From JALZAH01 sp051000755 (GTDB taxonomy: Bacteria > Actinomycetota > Acidimicrobiia > Acidimicrobiales > Palsa-688), in assembly GCA_051000755.1 (NCBI GenBank), contig JBPCNZ010000092.1, positions 1 to 25,299 of the forward strand: a DNA stretch of 25,299 nucleotides, in the 5' to 3' direction. Within the stretch, counting starts at the first letter, position 1, and each line of letters opens with the position of its first letter. The position numbers were made by a program, and so were the translations under genes. The notes below the pieces were generated by a model. The model saw only the letters and a program-made list of their open reading frames with translations. It had not been told where the DNA came from and did no database searches. Positions 7,233-15,938 of this stretch are shown here, in pieces.

Positions 7233-7766
7233 GTGCGGTGGTTCCGCCACGCCGACCCTCGGTACGCCTTCTTGTGGGAGTGCGACGCACAGCCCGATGC
7301 CCGCTGGCACGTCGTCGGCGACGGGCCCGTCCAGTACCTGGCGGACACACCGGCAGGGGCGTGGGCGGAGCTCATCCGACACGAAGCCATCACCGACCCC
7401 GAGGACCTCGCTGATGTGACTCGGGCTCTGTGGGCCATCGAGGTTCCCGACGATGACATGGCCACCGCCGCGGTGCCGGCATTGCCGTCGCCGGTCCTGG
7501 CCGGTAGTACGGACAGCTATCGGTCGTGCCAGGAGGAAGCGGTCCGTCTCCGAGCGACCGGGGCGAGGGCCCTCCTGGCGCCGTCCGCCGCATTGACGGC
7601 CGGGGCGGCCGCAGCCGCGCGCACCGATGGCGGCCTCCGCCCCGGACCCGCCGCCGACGGCAGGGTCCTGGTCCTCTTCGGGCGCCGTCCGGATCTCGAT
7701 GGCTGGCGCGTTGTCGACGGTGGTCGTCTCGACCCCCACCTAGTGGACGTAACTCGGCCCCTGTAA
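7233..7766 (+). CDS. RES-domain toxin (MbcT-like NAD+-degrading enzyme)
   Basis: RES-family toxins deplete NAD+ in the cytoplasm. The 177-residue product begins VRWFRHADPRYAFLW and has the expected spaced residues: Arg24 in RWH, Tyr35 in VQYLADTP and Glu46 in GAWAELIRHE. A later Ser-rich segment (GSTDSYRSCQ) and LLAPSAALT are also typical. The GTG start is 3 bases after the antitoxin stop. The gene ends 9 bases from the stop of the convergent lipoprotein gene, leaving no room for a terminator. Length and order (antitoxin, toxin) are usual for the family, and there is no sign of inactivation. Confidence 0.82.
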   Translation: MRWFRHADPRYAFLWECDAQPDARWHVVGDGPVQYLADTPAGAWAELIRHEAITDPEDLADVTRALWAIEVPDDDMATAAVPALPSPVLAGSTDSYRSCQEEAVRLRATGARALLAPSAALTAGAAAAARTDGGLRPGPAADGRVLVLFGRRPDLDGWRVVDGGRLDPHLVDVTRPL

Positions 7767-7775
7767 ACGGCCCGG

Positions 7776-8336
7776 TCAGCCCACGCCGGCGCCGTTGCCG
7801 GCGATGTCGTAGTGGCAGTACTGCTCGGAGAAGGAAAGCACCTGGGCGCTGGCCGCGGCGACCTGGGGGTCGAGGAGGATCGCCCCTATCGACCCGCGGG
7901 GCGTCTTCGCCGGGTCGAGCCCCGCCGAGTTCAACAGACCGAGGATCTTGGCGACGCTCTGCAGGTAGGTGGTGGCCGCCGGGGCGATCTGGGGGGGGGC
8001 GGCGTCGATCACCGTCGGGGTGAAGCGGACGTAGTCGGCCACGATCTGCTGGCGGACCTTCAAGTTGGCGGCGCGAGTGTTTGTCCCGATGTGGTCGTAT
8101 TGGGCGACGAGGAGGGCACAGAACTTCGCCGTGCTCGCAGGGCCGGGGACCTGCGGGGGCTTCCACCGGTCAGAGGTCACCGAGGTCACGGCGGCCGTCG
8201 TGGGTGTCGACTTCTTGGCGTCGTGACTGCTCCCACAGGCGGTCATGGCCAGAACGACGACCATGGTGACCACCGCCACGACGACCGAGCGGGCAGCACG
8301 GGTCTGGTTGGAGGTTGGGCTGACCGCCCTGATCAC
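7776..8336 (-). CDS. Putative lipoprotein, last gene of the mce operon
   Basis: 186 residues from a GTG at 8336, one base after the previous gene's stop (TGA-G-GTG), which implies translational coupling. A signal peptide with Arg13 and Arg16 and a hydrophobic stretch VVVAVVTMVVVLAMTAC ends in a lipobox-like MTAC, giving a lipidated Cys at about residue 34. The mature part is helical in appearance, with two further cysteines (KFCALLVAQ and EQYCHYD). I do not recognise the family. Its position suggests a surface accessory of the Mce transporter. Confidence 0.75.
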   Translation of the reverse strand: MIRAVSPTSNQTRAARSVVVAVVTMVVVLAMTACGSSHDAKKSTPTTAAVTSVTSDRWKPPQVPGPASTAKFCALLVAQYDHIGTNTRAANLKVRQQIVADYVRFTPTVIDAAPPQIAPAATTYLQSVAKILGLLNSAGLDPAKTPRGSIGAILLDPQVAAASAQVLSFSEQYCHYDIAGNGAGVG

Positions 8337-8337
8337 C

Positions 8338-9588
8338 TCATTGAGGTGCGTGGGCGGAGAAGCCCACCGGCGCCATGAACGTGACGTCGCCGGCCGGCGC
8401 TGGCAGCCCGAGCACCAGGTTGAACACGTCGGCGACCATAGTGTTGCACAGCGTCGTCGGTGGCATGCCCGCGTTCGGAGCGCCTGGGTCGGGGGGCATG
8501 TTGGGGTCGACGGCCGGTGCCGGGAAGTCGTTGGCGGCGGCGACCGCACCGCCTGCGGTCATCGGGTTGATGGCCTGGGTCCCGGAGCTGGCCGGCCCGG
8601 TGACCGGTTTCCCCCCGGTGTTCTCGGAGCTCAAGCTGACCGGGGGGGTGACGGGGGCGCCGGGCAGACCCGTCTGGCTCAGATTGCCCACCGCCAGGGT
8701 GCACTCTCCCCCGAGGACCCCGGCCGACCCGGCGAACTTCGCTGCGATCTCGCCGATAAGGGCGGGGAGACCGGCGAGGGCCGGTGGCAGGAGGTTGGCG
8801 GGCAGCCCCCCGAAGATGGCGACCAGGTCCGCAGGGTTGAGCACGGCCGTCGCCTTGGCCGTGTTGGTGAAGCTCACGTTCAACCCGCCGTTGGCCGCCG
8901 CCGGTGAGAGAATGGCGGTGTTGATGACGCCGGCCGCGGACCCGTAACCTTCGAGGACGGGAAGGGCGGTGCCGGGAATGGTGAGCCCCACCGGGACCGG
9001 CTGGTTCAGGTCACAGGTTGATCCCGGCAAGGCCGATGTGGTGGGGTTCTGATCAGTCGAGTTCTTGTAGCGGAAGTCGCACACCGGGTAACCGGGGGGC
9101 ACGATGCTGTGGAGGGGAGGTTTGTCGAAGACCCCGGGCGGGCCGAACAGGATGAAGTTGTGGTTGTACTGCGGGTTGCCGTCGGGCGCACCCGGGTGGT
9201 CGTCGGTGATCGGTCCTTTCAGGCTGGGCAACGTCAGCAGGCCGCAGGCCTCCCCGAACAGGGTGCCCATGGGGTACCCGAGCTGAGGTTCGGGCACGCC
9301 GAAGGTCACCCCGGCCAACGCGTTCGGGTTGTGAACGGAGAGGAAGCCACCATTGAGCGTGGCGGCAAACGGCGCGCTGAACGGCTTCCCTGGCGCGTTG
9401 CGGGGGGTGCCGGCCGGCGGGAAGGATTCGGGCTGGCACTGCAAGGCGGGGTTGGGCACCGCCGCCGACGCTCGCCCCGCGGTGATCACCGGGGCTCCCG
9501 CCAGGATCAGCGCGGTCGTGACGATGGTGGCCAGCCGGCGGCTGCGGAGATGGACCATGGTCCTGCGTCGGGGTCGTCGGGCGGTCAC
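8338..9588 (-). CDS. Secreted protein of the mce operon, paralogue of the upstream gene
   Basis: About 416 residues. The chosen GTG at 9588 overlaps the previous stop in GTGA; an ATG at 9558 is the alternative. The N-terminus is Arg-rich, followed by a signal peptide (LATIVTTALILAGAPVITAG, then RASA-AVPNP). The exported part is Pro/Gly/Asn-rich with several cysteines and no enzyme motif I know. Blocks shared with the 9585-10589 product are CGLLTLPSLKGPI, GGLNVSF, GKPVTGP, NDFPAPAV and GLPAPAG. The two are probably a tandem duplication that diverged. A cell-envelope partner of the Mce complex is the likeliest role, from operon position only. Confidence 0.8.
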   Translation of the reverse strand: MTARRPRRRTMVHLRSRRLATIVTTALILAGAPVITAGRASAAVPNPALQCQPESFPPAGTPRNAPGKPFSAPFAATLNGGFLSVHNPNALAGVTFGVPEPQLGYPMGTLFGEACGLLTLPSLKGPITDDHPGAPDGNPQYNHNFILFGPPGVFDKPPLHSIVPPGYPVCDFRYKNSTDQNPTTSALPGSTCDLNQPVPVGLTIPGTALPVLEGYGSAAGVINTAILSPAAANGGLNVSFTNTAKATAVLNPADLVAIFGGLPANLLPPALAGLPALIGEIAAKFAGSAGVLGGECTLAVGNLSQTGLPGAPVTPPVSLSSENTGGKPVTGPASSGTQAINPMTAGGAVAAANDFPAPAVDPNMPPDPGAPNAGMPPTTLCNTMVADVFNLVLGLPAPAGDVTFMAPVGFSAHAPQ

Positions 9589-10589
9589 GGCGTACAGATG
9601 GCCGTCGGGGCCGTTGCGGTCGGTGGGCATGCCAAGTCCTTGTTGTAGGGCGGCGCCAGCTCAAGCTCGAAGTTGAAGGTGATGGGCACGGTGAGGCTGG
9701 CCGTGCCCGGCTGTGCCGGCAGACCGACGAACTTGTTGACGGTCTGAGCGAGCGCAGGTGGGCAGCTGGGGGACGGCTGGACGGCGGGGATGGCGAAATT
9801 GTTGGCGACGGTCAGTGCCACTCCACCATGGAACGGGCCTGTCACCGGTTGGCCGCTCAGCGCACCGCTGGTCAGCGTGGTCAGAGGGACGCTGGGAATG
9901 GTCACGGGGCAGTTGGTCCCCAGCGTGTTGGGAAAGGTCGGCGTTCCTGTGGCGTCAAAGGTGGCACTGTTCGAGCCGTTGATGGTCACATCGAGGCCCC
10001 CGTTGAACGCCGGTGTCTTGGCCACCGTCGCTTTGAGGTTGCCGAAGGTGAGGTAGAGGGGAAAGGCCTCCACCCCGCCGACATAGACGTTGGCGGTGTT
10101 GGGCAAAGGGGTGCCGTTCACGGTGTCGTTGCTGGCCAGGTTCACGCTCCCCGTCGGGATCGTTCCCGTGAGGGTGGGAAGCGAGATGACGCCACACACT
10201 GCGGCGTAGATGTGGGGCACCACAATGGTCGGTTGCGCAGGGCTGGTCGACTTCAGGGTGAGCGTCCCGCCGGCGTTGGTCGCGCTGCCGATGGTCCCTT
10301 TGAACGGAACCTCGTAGGGGATCGGGCCGGAGAAGTGGCGACCGTTGTACAGGAACGAGTTTGACGCGGAGGGCGGCGGGTTGGGGTAGCCAGGGGGAGG
10401 CGCCTGGGCCGGCGGGCAGCTCGTGTTCGGCGGAGGGGGCGCGTGGGAGTCACCGAAGGCAGCGCCCTCATTGACGACCGCCAGCACGGCCACGGCCACC
10501 AGCACGGCAGCGGCCGCGCCCATCCACGGGCGGACCCGGCGATGGTGCACCCATTCGGTTCGGTGAAGGTCCGGCGCGTTCGGCCTCAT
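9585..10589 (-). CDS. Secreted or membrane-anchored protein of the mce operon
   Basis: 334 residues starting 4 bases after the previous gene's stop. Residues 20-45 (VRPWMGAAAAVLVAVAVLAV onward) form a signal peptide or anchor, followed by a proline-rich spacer (HAPPPPNTSCPPAQAPPPGY). The rest is beta-rich with blocks CGVISLPTLTGTI, GGLDVTI, GQPVTGP, NNFAIPAV and GLPAQPG that also occur in the next gene. Tandem Gly/Thr/Asn-rich segments suggest an extracytoplasmic beta structure. I do not recognise a named family. It lies between the Mce-associated membrane protein and its own paralogue. Confidence 0.8.
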   Translation of the reverse strand: MRPNAPDLHRTEWVHHRRVRPWMGAAAAVLVAVAVLAVVNEGAAFGDSHAPPPPNTSCPPAQAPPPGYPNPPPSASNSFLYNGRHFSGPIPYEVPFKGTIGSATNAGGTLTLKSTSPAQPTIVVPHIYAAVCGVISLPTLTGTIPTGSVNLASNDTVNGTPLPNTANVYVGGVEAFPLYLTFGNLKATVAKTPAFNGGLDVTINGSNSATFDATGTPTFPNTLGTNCPVTIPSVPLTTLTSGALSGQPVTGPFHGGVALTVANNFAIPAVQPSPSCPPALAQTVNKFVGLPAQPGTASLTVPITFNFELELAPPYNKDLACPPTATAPTAICTP

Positions 10590-10593
10590 CGGT

Positions 10594-11517
10594 CTACTTC
10601 GGCACCTGGAGGTCGTCGATCAGCCACTTGCCGTTCTGGCGCAGCAGCGTCACCTGAGTGCGCAGGGGCTGGGTGGCCGACGCCGACTTCTGCACGCTGT
10701 TGTTGACCGTCTGGTCGATGAAGAGCAGCACCACCGCCCTCGTGGACGAGAACGACGCCACCCCGGCGGAGATGACCTTGCCGGTGGCGGTGGCGTTGTA
10801 CTGGGAGAGGAGCTTGTCCAAGGTGCCGCTGGTGGACTGGAAACTCTTGCGGAACGCCGGCGTGGCGTTCTTCAACACCTGGCCAAAGGACGAGCCGGGC
10901 CCGGTCAGGTTGCGGTAGTCGTAGCTCGACAGCAGCACGCCGTCGGATGTGGCGGTGGACAGGGCACTCGAGCGCAGCCCGTTGAGGTTGTCCTGGCCCC
11001 GCCACTTCAGGCCGAAGAAGATCGTGGTGGCCAGCAGGACGACGACCAGGGCACCGACCAGGACGGTGGTTCGGGTGGTTCGGGTGGGCCGGTCATCGAC
11101 GCCGATCTCATCACGGGGCCGGTCGGCGGTGGCGACGGCGCCGCTGGCCGTCGGGGCCGCTGGTTGAGGGTTGGCGCGGTCGGCGATCGACCGCCGGCCT
11201 TGGGCCGGACCGGCCGGCGGGGCGGGGCCCGGGTCGGCTGCGGCGGATGGGGCTGTCGCATTGTGGCTGTGAATTCCTCCCAGATTCCGGGACGAATCCG
11301 GGGCCACAATGATCTGGCGCCCGCCGTGGGCCGGGACCGCCGCCGCACCGGGGGCGGCCACTGTTGCGCTGTCGGCCGCGGGACCGGGGTTGGGAGCGGC
11401 CTCGGTGTCATCGCTCCTGCCCTGTGCCGGCGCCGGTGCCGGCGGCGGGAAGTTCCCGCTTCCCCGGTCGCCGATCCGGCGGCGGACGGATTCGGTGGTG
11501 CTCGATCGTTCGGTCAT
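10594..11517 (-). CDS. Mce-associated membrane protein (Mas-like)
   Basis: 307 residues. The ATG at 11517 overlaps the mceF stop in ATGA. A long disordered N-terminus (about 150 residues, Pro/Ala/Arg-rich) leads to one transmembrane helix (TVLVGALVVVLLATTIFFGL). After it comes a compact C-terminal domain of about 140 residues with the pattern of Mce-associated (Mas) proteins: SYDYRNL, FGQVLKNATPAFRKSFQST, a segment ending in VVLLFIDQTV, and QNGKWLIDDLQVPK. Mas proteins sit beside the six Mce subunits in actinobacteria and are thought to stabilise the transporter. A Mce subunit is excluded by the missing MlaD domain. Confidence 0.85.
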   Translation of the reverse strand: MTERSSTTESVRRRIGDRGSGNFPPPAPAPAQGRSDDTEAAPNPGPAADSATVAAPGAAAVPAHGGRQIIVAPDSSRNLGGIHSHNATAPSAAADPGPAPPAGPAQGRRSIADRANPQPAAPTASGAVATADRPRDEIGVDDRPTRTTRTTVLVGALVVVLLATTIFFGLKWRGQDNLNGLRSSALSTATSDGVLLSSYDYRNLTGPGSSFGQVLKNATPAFRKSFQSTSGTLDKLLSQYNATATGKVISAGVASFSSTRAVVLLFIDQTVNNSVQKSASATQPLRTQVTLLRQNGKWLIDDLQVPK

Positions 11518-12638
11518 GGAGTTCCTCCCGGCGTCGGAGCCTTGTCCGCGCCTCGCTGCAACAGGTCGGGGGCCGTTGTCGAGCAATTTCGGGTCAGCGA
11601 CAGGGTCGACACCAGCGAGGTGGGTTCGGCCATCGCCGAGGTGTAGGGACAGACGGTGTTCTTGTCGTTGAAGGTCAACTCGAAGCGGGCGTTGCCACCG
11701 CTGACGGTCAACGCCGCGTTGTTGGCCACCACGGGCAGCACCTGGAAGAAGGCCTGGACCGCACCCTGTCGGGCATTGGCCAGTCCGGCCGTGGCCGAGA
11801 ACCCGTTGATGACGCCGACGGTGGCGGCGTTGGTGTTGGACAGCAGGCTGTTGAACGCACCGGCGCCGACGTTCCCGTTCTGGAGCAGGGCGATCAGGTC
11901 ACCGTTGGACTGCTTGATCGTCGTGCTCAGTGAGTTGAGCCCAGCGCTGAAGGTCTGCAGGTTCTCGCTGGTGTTGGCCAGGCTCTGGAGCACCGTGTTG
12001 CCGGCGTTCACGGCCTGGATGGTGCCGGGGACGGCCTCGTACAGGGCTTGGAGCAGGGTCTGGGAATCGGTGATGATGGAGCGCAGGTCGCCCCCAGCAC
12101 CCTGCAGGCCTTGAGCCAGGGACGTGCTTATGGTGTTGAGGTCGTTGGCGTGGAGGCTGTTGACCAGGGTGTTGAGGGTGTTGAGCAGGGTGCCGACACT
12201 GGTCGGCACGCTGCCTCCGGTGATCAGCGCCCCCGCCTTCAGGTAGGTCACCGATGAAGCCGGGACGGCGGCCCGGCCGGTCGCCACGGTGGCGCTACCA
12301 GCCGGAGCCGGCACCAGGTCCATGTACTGCTCGGCCGCAGCCGTCAGCTCCTTGACCGAGGCGTGGACGTTCGTGGGGATCTCGACCCCGTGATTGATGG
12401 CGAGATCGACCACGACGTTGCTGGGATGGAGGTGTAGGGCCGTCACCTTTCCGACCTCGACCCCCCGGTAGGTCACGGCCGCGTGGCTGTAGATGCCACC
12501 GGCGGCCGGGAGCTGGACCTTGATCATGTAGGGCCCGCCCCACAGGCGGATGCCGACAGCGTCGAAGGCGATGTAGTACACCCCGAGGATGGCGACCACC
12601 AGAAGGGCGATGAGGCGGTAGCCCATGCTTCTGCTCAC
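11514..12638 (-). CDS. mceF: Mce family protein, sixth subunit
   Basis: Subunit of the hexameric periplasmic channel that carries lipids between the outer envelope and YrbE. 374 residues: N-terminal transmembrane helix (YRLIALLVVAILGVYYIAF), MlaD/Mce domain at about 38-112 (VQLPAAGGIYSHAAVTYRG, then VEVGKV), and a long coiled-coil-like helical stretch. The C-terminal tail contains two cysteines. The GTG start overlaps the mceE stop in GTGA and follows a strong AGGAGG site. The gene letter is assigned by order. Confidence 0.92.
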   Translation of the reverse strand: MSRSMGYRLIALLVVAILGVYYIAFDAVGIRLWGGPYMIKVQLPAAGGIYSHAAVTYRGVEVGKVTALHLHPSNVVVDLAINHGVEIPTNVHASVKELTAAAEQYMDLVPAPAGSATVATGRAAVPASSVTYLKAGALITGGSVPTSVGTLLNTLNTLVNSLHANDLNTISTSLAQGLQGAGGDLRSIITDSQTLLQALYEAVPGTIQAVNAGNTVLQSLANTSENLQTFSAGLNSLSTTIKQSNGDLIALLQNGNVGAGAFNSLLSNTNAATVGVINGFSATAGLANARQGAVQAFFQVLPVVANNAALTVSGGNARFELTFNDKNTVCPYTSAMAEPTSLVSTLSLTRNCSTTAPDLLQRGADKAPTPGGTP

Positions 12639-13759
12639 GGCAATCCTCCTTCGAGGAGGGTGGCGATGCCGTTGCGGGCATACGACTGGTTCGGGTCAGG
12701 CGGGTCGATGGTCACCTTCTGCAGGGGGAGCGCCCCGGGCGGCACCGGTGGCACCTGCACGTTGGCATTGATGGCCACTTGGAGGTAGTTCCCTGGGGCG
12801 ATCTTCGGGGTCCGGACCTCCAGGGCATCGATGGAGTTGAGGGCGGGACCGAGCTGGCCCTGCACGTTGGTCAACTGCGTCAACACCGGGGAGAGGGCCT
12901 TGAGGGTCTGCATCAGCCCGGTCTGGCTCCGGGTGACCACACCGTTGGCCACCTTGGACAGGTCGCTGACCTGGCTGACCAGGTTGTCGAAGCTGGCGCT
13001 GTCGTTCTTCAGGTCGGTGACCGCGGGGGCCAGGGCGTTGAGACCGGCCGCGATGGTGTCCTTGCCGTTGTTGAGCGTGGTCGACAGGCTGGCCAGCTGC
13101 TGGAGGGTGGCGTCGAGACGGGGAGTGTTGGAGGCAAAGGAGGACACCGCCACGTTGAGCTTGGTGATCAGGTCGTGGATCTGCGGCTGGTTGCCACCGA
13201 AGGCGTTGTTGATCTCGGTGATGATGGTCTGCAGCTGGTCGATCCCGCCGTTGTTGAGCAGGGCGCCGAGGGCCGCGAAGACGTCCTCGACGCTGGGGGC
13301 CGTCGACGTGCTCGTCTCGGGGATCGACGATCCGTTCGTCAGGTAATCGACGTTGGGGCTGGCCTTGGTGACCGGTGCCCCCTGGGCCACGTTGCTGGGC
13401 GGCACCAGGGTGATGTAGTCCTCCCCCAGCGGGGTGTCGAAGCGAACCTCGGCGGTGGTACCCGCCGGAAGCCTCTGGGCCTGCTTGATCTTCATGGTCA
13501 CCTTGGCCTTGAAGTCCTTGGCGTCGAGAGCGGAGACATAGCCGACGGCGAACGCCCCGATCCGGACCTCGGCGGAGGCGGGCAGGTTGACCACGTTGGC
13601 GAACGTGGCATGCAAGGTGTAGGTCGGCCCGGAGATCCCCCCCGGCTTGGGCAGGGCCTGGAGGCTGACTCCGCAACCGGAGGCGACCAGGGCCGCCGTG
13701 ATGGCGGCAGCCACCGAGGCCAGCCGCCGGCGGCCGAGGAACAGGCGTCGCCCCATCAT
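12635..13759 (-). CDS. mceE: Mce family lipoprotein, fifth subunit
   Basis: 374 residues from the ATG at 13759, which overlaps the mceD stop in ATGA. A signal peptide (RRLASVAAAITAALVASGCG) ends in a lipobox, so the mature protein is lipidated at the Cys; MceE proteins (LprK type) are normally lipoproteins. The MlaD/Mce domain starts at YTLHATFANVVNLPASAEV and includes GAFAVGYVSAL and LGEDYITLVPP. A long helical segment with heptad-like repeats follows, then a C-terminal region rich in Pro. Upstream in-frame codons exist, but they encode a low-complexity Pro/Arg stretch lying inside mceD. Confidence 0.92.
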   Translation of the reverse strand: MMGRRLFLGRRRLASVAAAITAALVASGCGVSLQALPKPGGISGPTYTLHATFANVVNLPASAEVRIGAFAVGYVSALDAKDFKAKVTMKIKQAQRLPAGTTAEVRFDTPLGEDYITLVPPSNVAQGAPVTKASPNVDYLTNGSSIPETSTSTAPSVEDVFAALGALLNNGGIDQLQTIITEINNAFGGNQPQIHDLITKLNVAVSSFASNTPRLDATLQQLASLSTTLNNGKDTIAAGLNALAPAVTDLKNDSASFDNLVSQVSDLSKVANGVVTRSQTGLMQTLKALSPVLTQLTNVQGQLGPALNSIDALEVRTPKIAPGNYLQVAINANVQVPPVPPGALPLQKVTIDPPDPNQSYARNGIATLLEGGLP

Positions 13760-14931
13760 CGAGCACCCGCCAGGGCCGAAAGGCTGAGGTTGGGCCCGGC
13801 GTTCGAGCCCGGAGGTGGCATCAGGGCATTGATGGCGTTGCCGACGGCGCACAGGGTGTCCAGGTGCTGGCCGGGGGTCAGGGGGTTCGTTTGGGTCCCG
13901 GTGGCCAGGACGACGAGGAAGCGGAGGGTCGAGTTGCCGCACACGTTGTTGAACAGCCCCGAGGAGTTGGGCTGGGGGTCGTAGCGGGCCCTGATAGCCG
14001 GACCTCCGGGGGCCTTGAGGTCGATGGCGTTGTTGAGGTTCTGCAGGGTCAACGGGGTTAGGTCGAAGACCTTGGCCAGCTGGTCCTGCTGGTAGGTGAG
14101 GGCCTGGGCGAAGGAGTCCAGATTGGTGAGGCTGGTGTGCAGCGTGCCCTGGTTCTGGATCACGAAGGTATTGAGGTTGGCGAAGAACTGCTGCAGGTTG
14201 GCGAGGGCCGACTTGATGTTGGAGCCGTCGTTGGCCAGATAGGTGCTGACCGAGGCCAGGTTGGTGGTGAAGGCCTGGTAGGTGTCGGAGTTGTTGGCCA
14301 GGGCCACGCTCAGCGATCCCAGGTTGCCGAGCAGATCCTTGAGTTGCGGTGAGTCGGCGGCGATGGAGTGCAGGGCCTGGCTGAAGTTGGTGACGGCCGT
14401 CTTGATGTCACCACCGTTGCCCTTGAGCTGGTTGGCGAAGTTGGCCAGCAGCGAGGTGAGGGCGCCGTTGGCATTGGCCCCGTTCGGCCCGAGCTGGGCG
14501 GCCAGGCTGGTCAGGGTGCCGATCACCGAGTCGACGGATTCGGGCACGGCGGTGCGGTCCATGGGGATGGGCTTGCTGGCGTCCCAGGTGCCGCCCCCGT
14601 TGTAGGGAGGGGTGAGCTCCACGAAACGGTCGGCGACCACCTCGGGGGCCATGATGACGGCGCCGACGTTGGTGGGGAGCTTCACGTCGGACTTGATCTT
14701 CATGGTGACCATGGCATAGCCGTCGCTCGGGTTCACCGAGACGATGGTGCCGATGGCGACGCCCAGTACATCGACGTGGTTGCCCTTGAACAGGCCGGGG
14801 GCGGTGGCGAACTTGGCCTGCACGGTGCGGGTGCTACCGCCTCTGGTGACGAAGACGGCGACGACTCCGATGACCAGCAACAGAGCCACGCCGCCGGCGA
14901 CGAAGGGCACCATCCGGCGAGTCGGCCTCAT
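13756..14931 (-). CDS. mceD: Mce family protein, fourth subunit
   Basis: 391 residues from the ATG at 14931 (ATGA overlap with mceC). N-terminal transmembrane helix MVPFVAGGVALLLVIGVVAV, MlaD/Mce domain (FATAPGLFKGNHVDVLGVAI, then GTIVSV, ending ADRFVELTPPY), and an extended helical region with repeated Asn/Leu/Gly-rich heptads. The tail contains NNVCGNSTLRF and HLDTLCAVG, giving two cysteines. Fits the periplasmic needle of a Mce hexamer. Confidence 0.92.
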   Translation of the reverse strand: MRPTRRMVPFVAGGVALLLVIGVVAVFVTRGGSTRTVQAKFATAPGLFKGNHVDVLGVAIGTIVSVNPSDGYAMVTMKIKSDVKLPTNVGAVIMAPEVVADRFVELTPPYNGGGTWDASKPIPMDRTAVPESVDSVIGTLTSLAAQLGPNGANANGALTSLLANFANQLKGNGGDIKTAVTNFSQALHSIAADSPQLKDLLGNLGSLSVALANNSDTYQAFTTNLASVSTYLANDGSNIKSALANLQQFFANLNTFVIQNQGTLHTSLTNLDSFAQALTYQQDQLAKVFDLTPLTLQNLNNAIDLKAPGGPAIRARYDPQPNSSGLFNNVCGNSTLRFLVVLATGTQTNPLTPGQHLDTLCAVGNAINALMPPPGSNAGPNLSLSALAGAR

Positions 14932-15938
14932 GGCCGGCATCCCAGCAGCGGGTTGATGTTGCCGATCGCCGAGCACTGCTTGAGCAGGTTGTCGGGAAGC
15001 ACCACGTTGGGGGCGACGGTGTCGCCGAACGGTCCGGAACCGAGGACGTTGGCTGCGTACTTGGCGAAGGCGGCGAGTTGGGGGATCGCCAACTTGATGT
15101 TGCCGCTCTCGCTGCTCAGGTACTGCGAGACCGACGCCAGGTTGGCCAGCAGGGGCCGGATCGAGGGCTCGTCGTCCTTGAGGATGTGGTCCAGCTGCCC
15201 GCTGAGCGACGAGGTGGTGGCCAGCAGGCTCTGTACCGCGGCCTGACGTTGGTTGAGCACTCCGAGGACGAGATTGGCCTGGCTGACCAGATCGACCAGT
15301 TGGCCGGAGTGGGTGTTGAGGGTCTTGGTCAGGTCATCGGTCTGGGTGATCAGATCGGTGACTTCGTTGGACCGGTTGGCCAGGATGGCCGACAGCTGGC
15401 CGATGCCCTGCAGGGCGGCCTTGGTGTCCGCCGGCGACGTCGCCGCGAAACCGTTGCTGACCACTTGGAGAGAGTGGACCAACTGCGGGATGTTGGTCTG
15501 CTTGGTCTGCACCGTCAGCTGGTTGAGATCGCCGATCAGCGTGCCCGGCACCGTGGTGCGTGACAACGGGACGGCACCGCTCAGGTGGCCCGAGCCCTTG
15601 GGCACGACCTCGAGGTACTCGACGCCCACAGGGTTGATGATCTTGGTGTCGACGGCGGTGTCATTGCCCAACCGGGTGCCCCCCTGCACCGTGAAGGCGA
15701 CCTCGACCATCGTGCCTTTGAGAGAGATGGAGCTGACCTTGCCGACGCGGACACCGGCGATGGTGACCACATCGCCCTTCTTCAATCCCACCGCGGTGGC
15801 GAAATCGGCCTTCTCCGTCTTGGTGTTGCCGATCAGCGGCAGGTTGGCGAAGTCCAGAGCGATGAAGCCGAACACGATGAACACCACGGCGGCCACGGCC
15901 GCCACGCGCATCGGGCTGCGCTCCCGGAACTTCTTCAC
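14928..15938 (-). CDS. mceC: Mce family protein, third subunit
   Basis: 336 residues. The GTG at 15938 overlaps the mceB stop in GTGA and fits the overlap pattern of the operon; a GTG at 15944 is possible. Transmembrane helix VAAVAAVVFIVFGFIALDF, then the MlaD/Mce domain (DFATAVGLKKGDVVTIAGVR, VGKVSSISL, NPVGVEYLEVVPKG). A helical region rich in Thr/Gln/Leu follows, and the tail has two cysteines (LLKQCSAIG and LLGCRP). Confidence 0.92.
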   Translation of the reverse strand: MKKFRERSPMRVAAVAAVVFIVFGFIALDFANLPLIGNTKTEKADFATAVGLKKGDVVTIAGVRVGKVSSISLKGTMVEVAFTVQGGTRLGNDTAVDTKIINPVGVEYLEVVPKGSGHLSGAVPLSRTTVPGTLIGDLNQLTVQTKQTNIPQLVHSLQVVSNGFAATSPADTKAALQGIGQLSAILANRSNEVTDLITQTDDLTKTLNTHSGQLVDLVSQANLVLGVLNQRQAAVQSLLATTSSLSGQLDHILKDDEPSIRPLLANLASVSQYLSSESGNIKLAIPQLAAFAKYAANVLGSGPFGDTVAPNVVLPDNLLKQCSAIGNINPLLGCRP

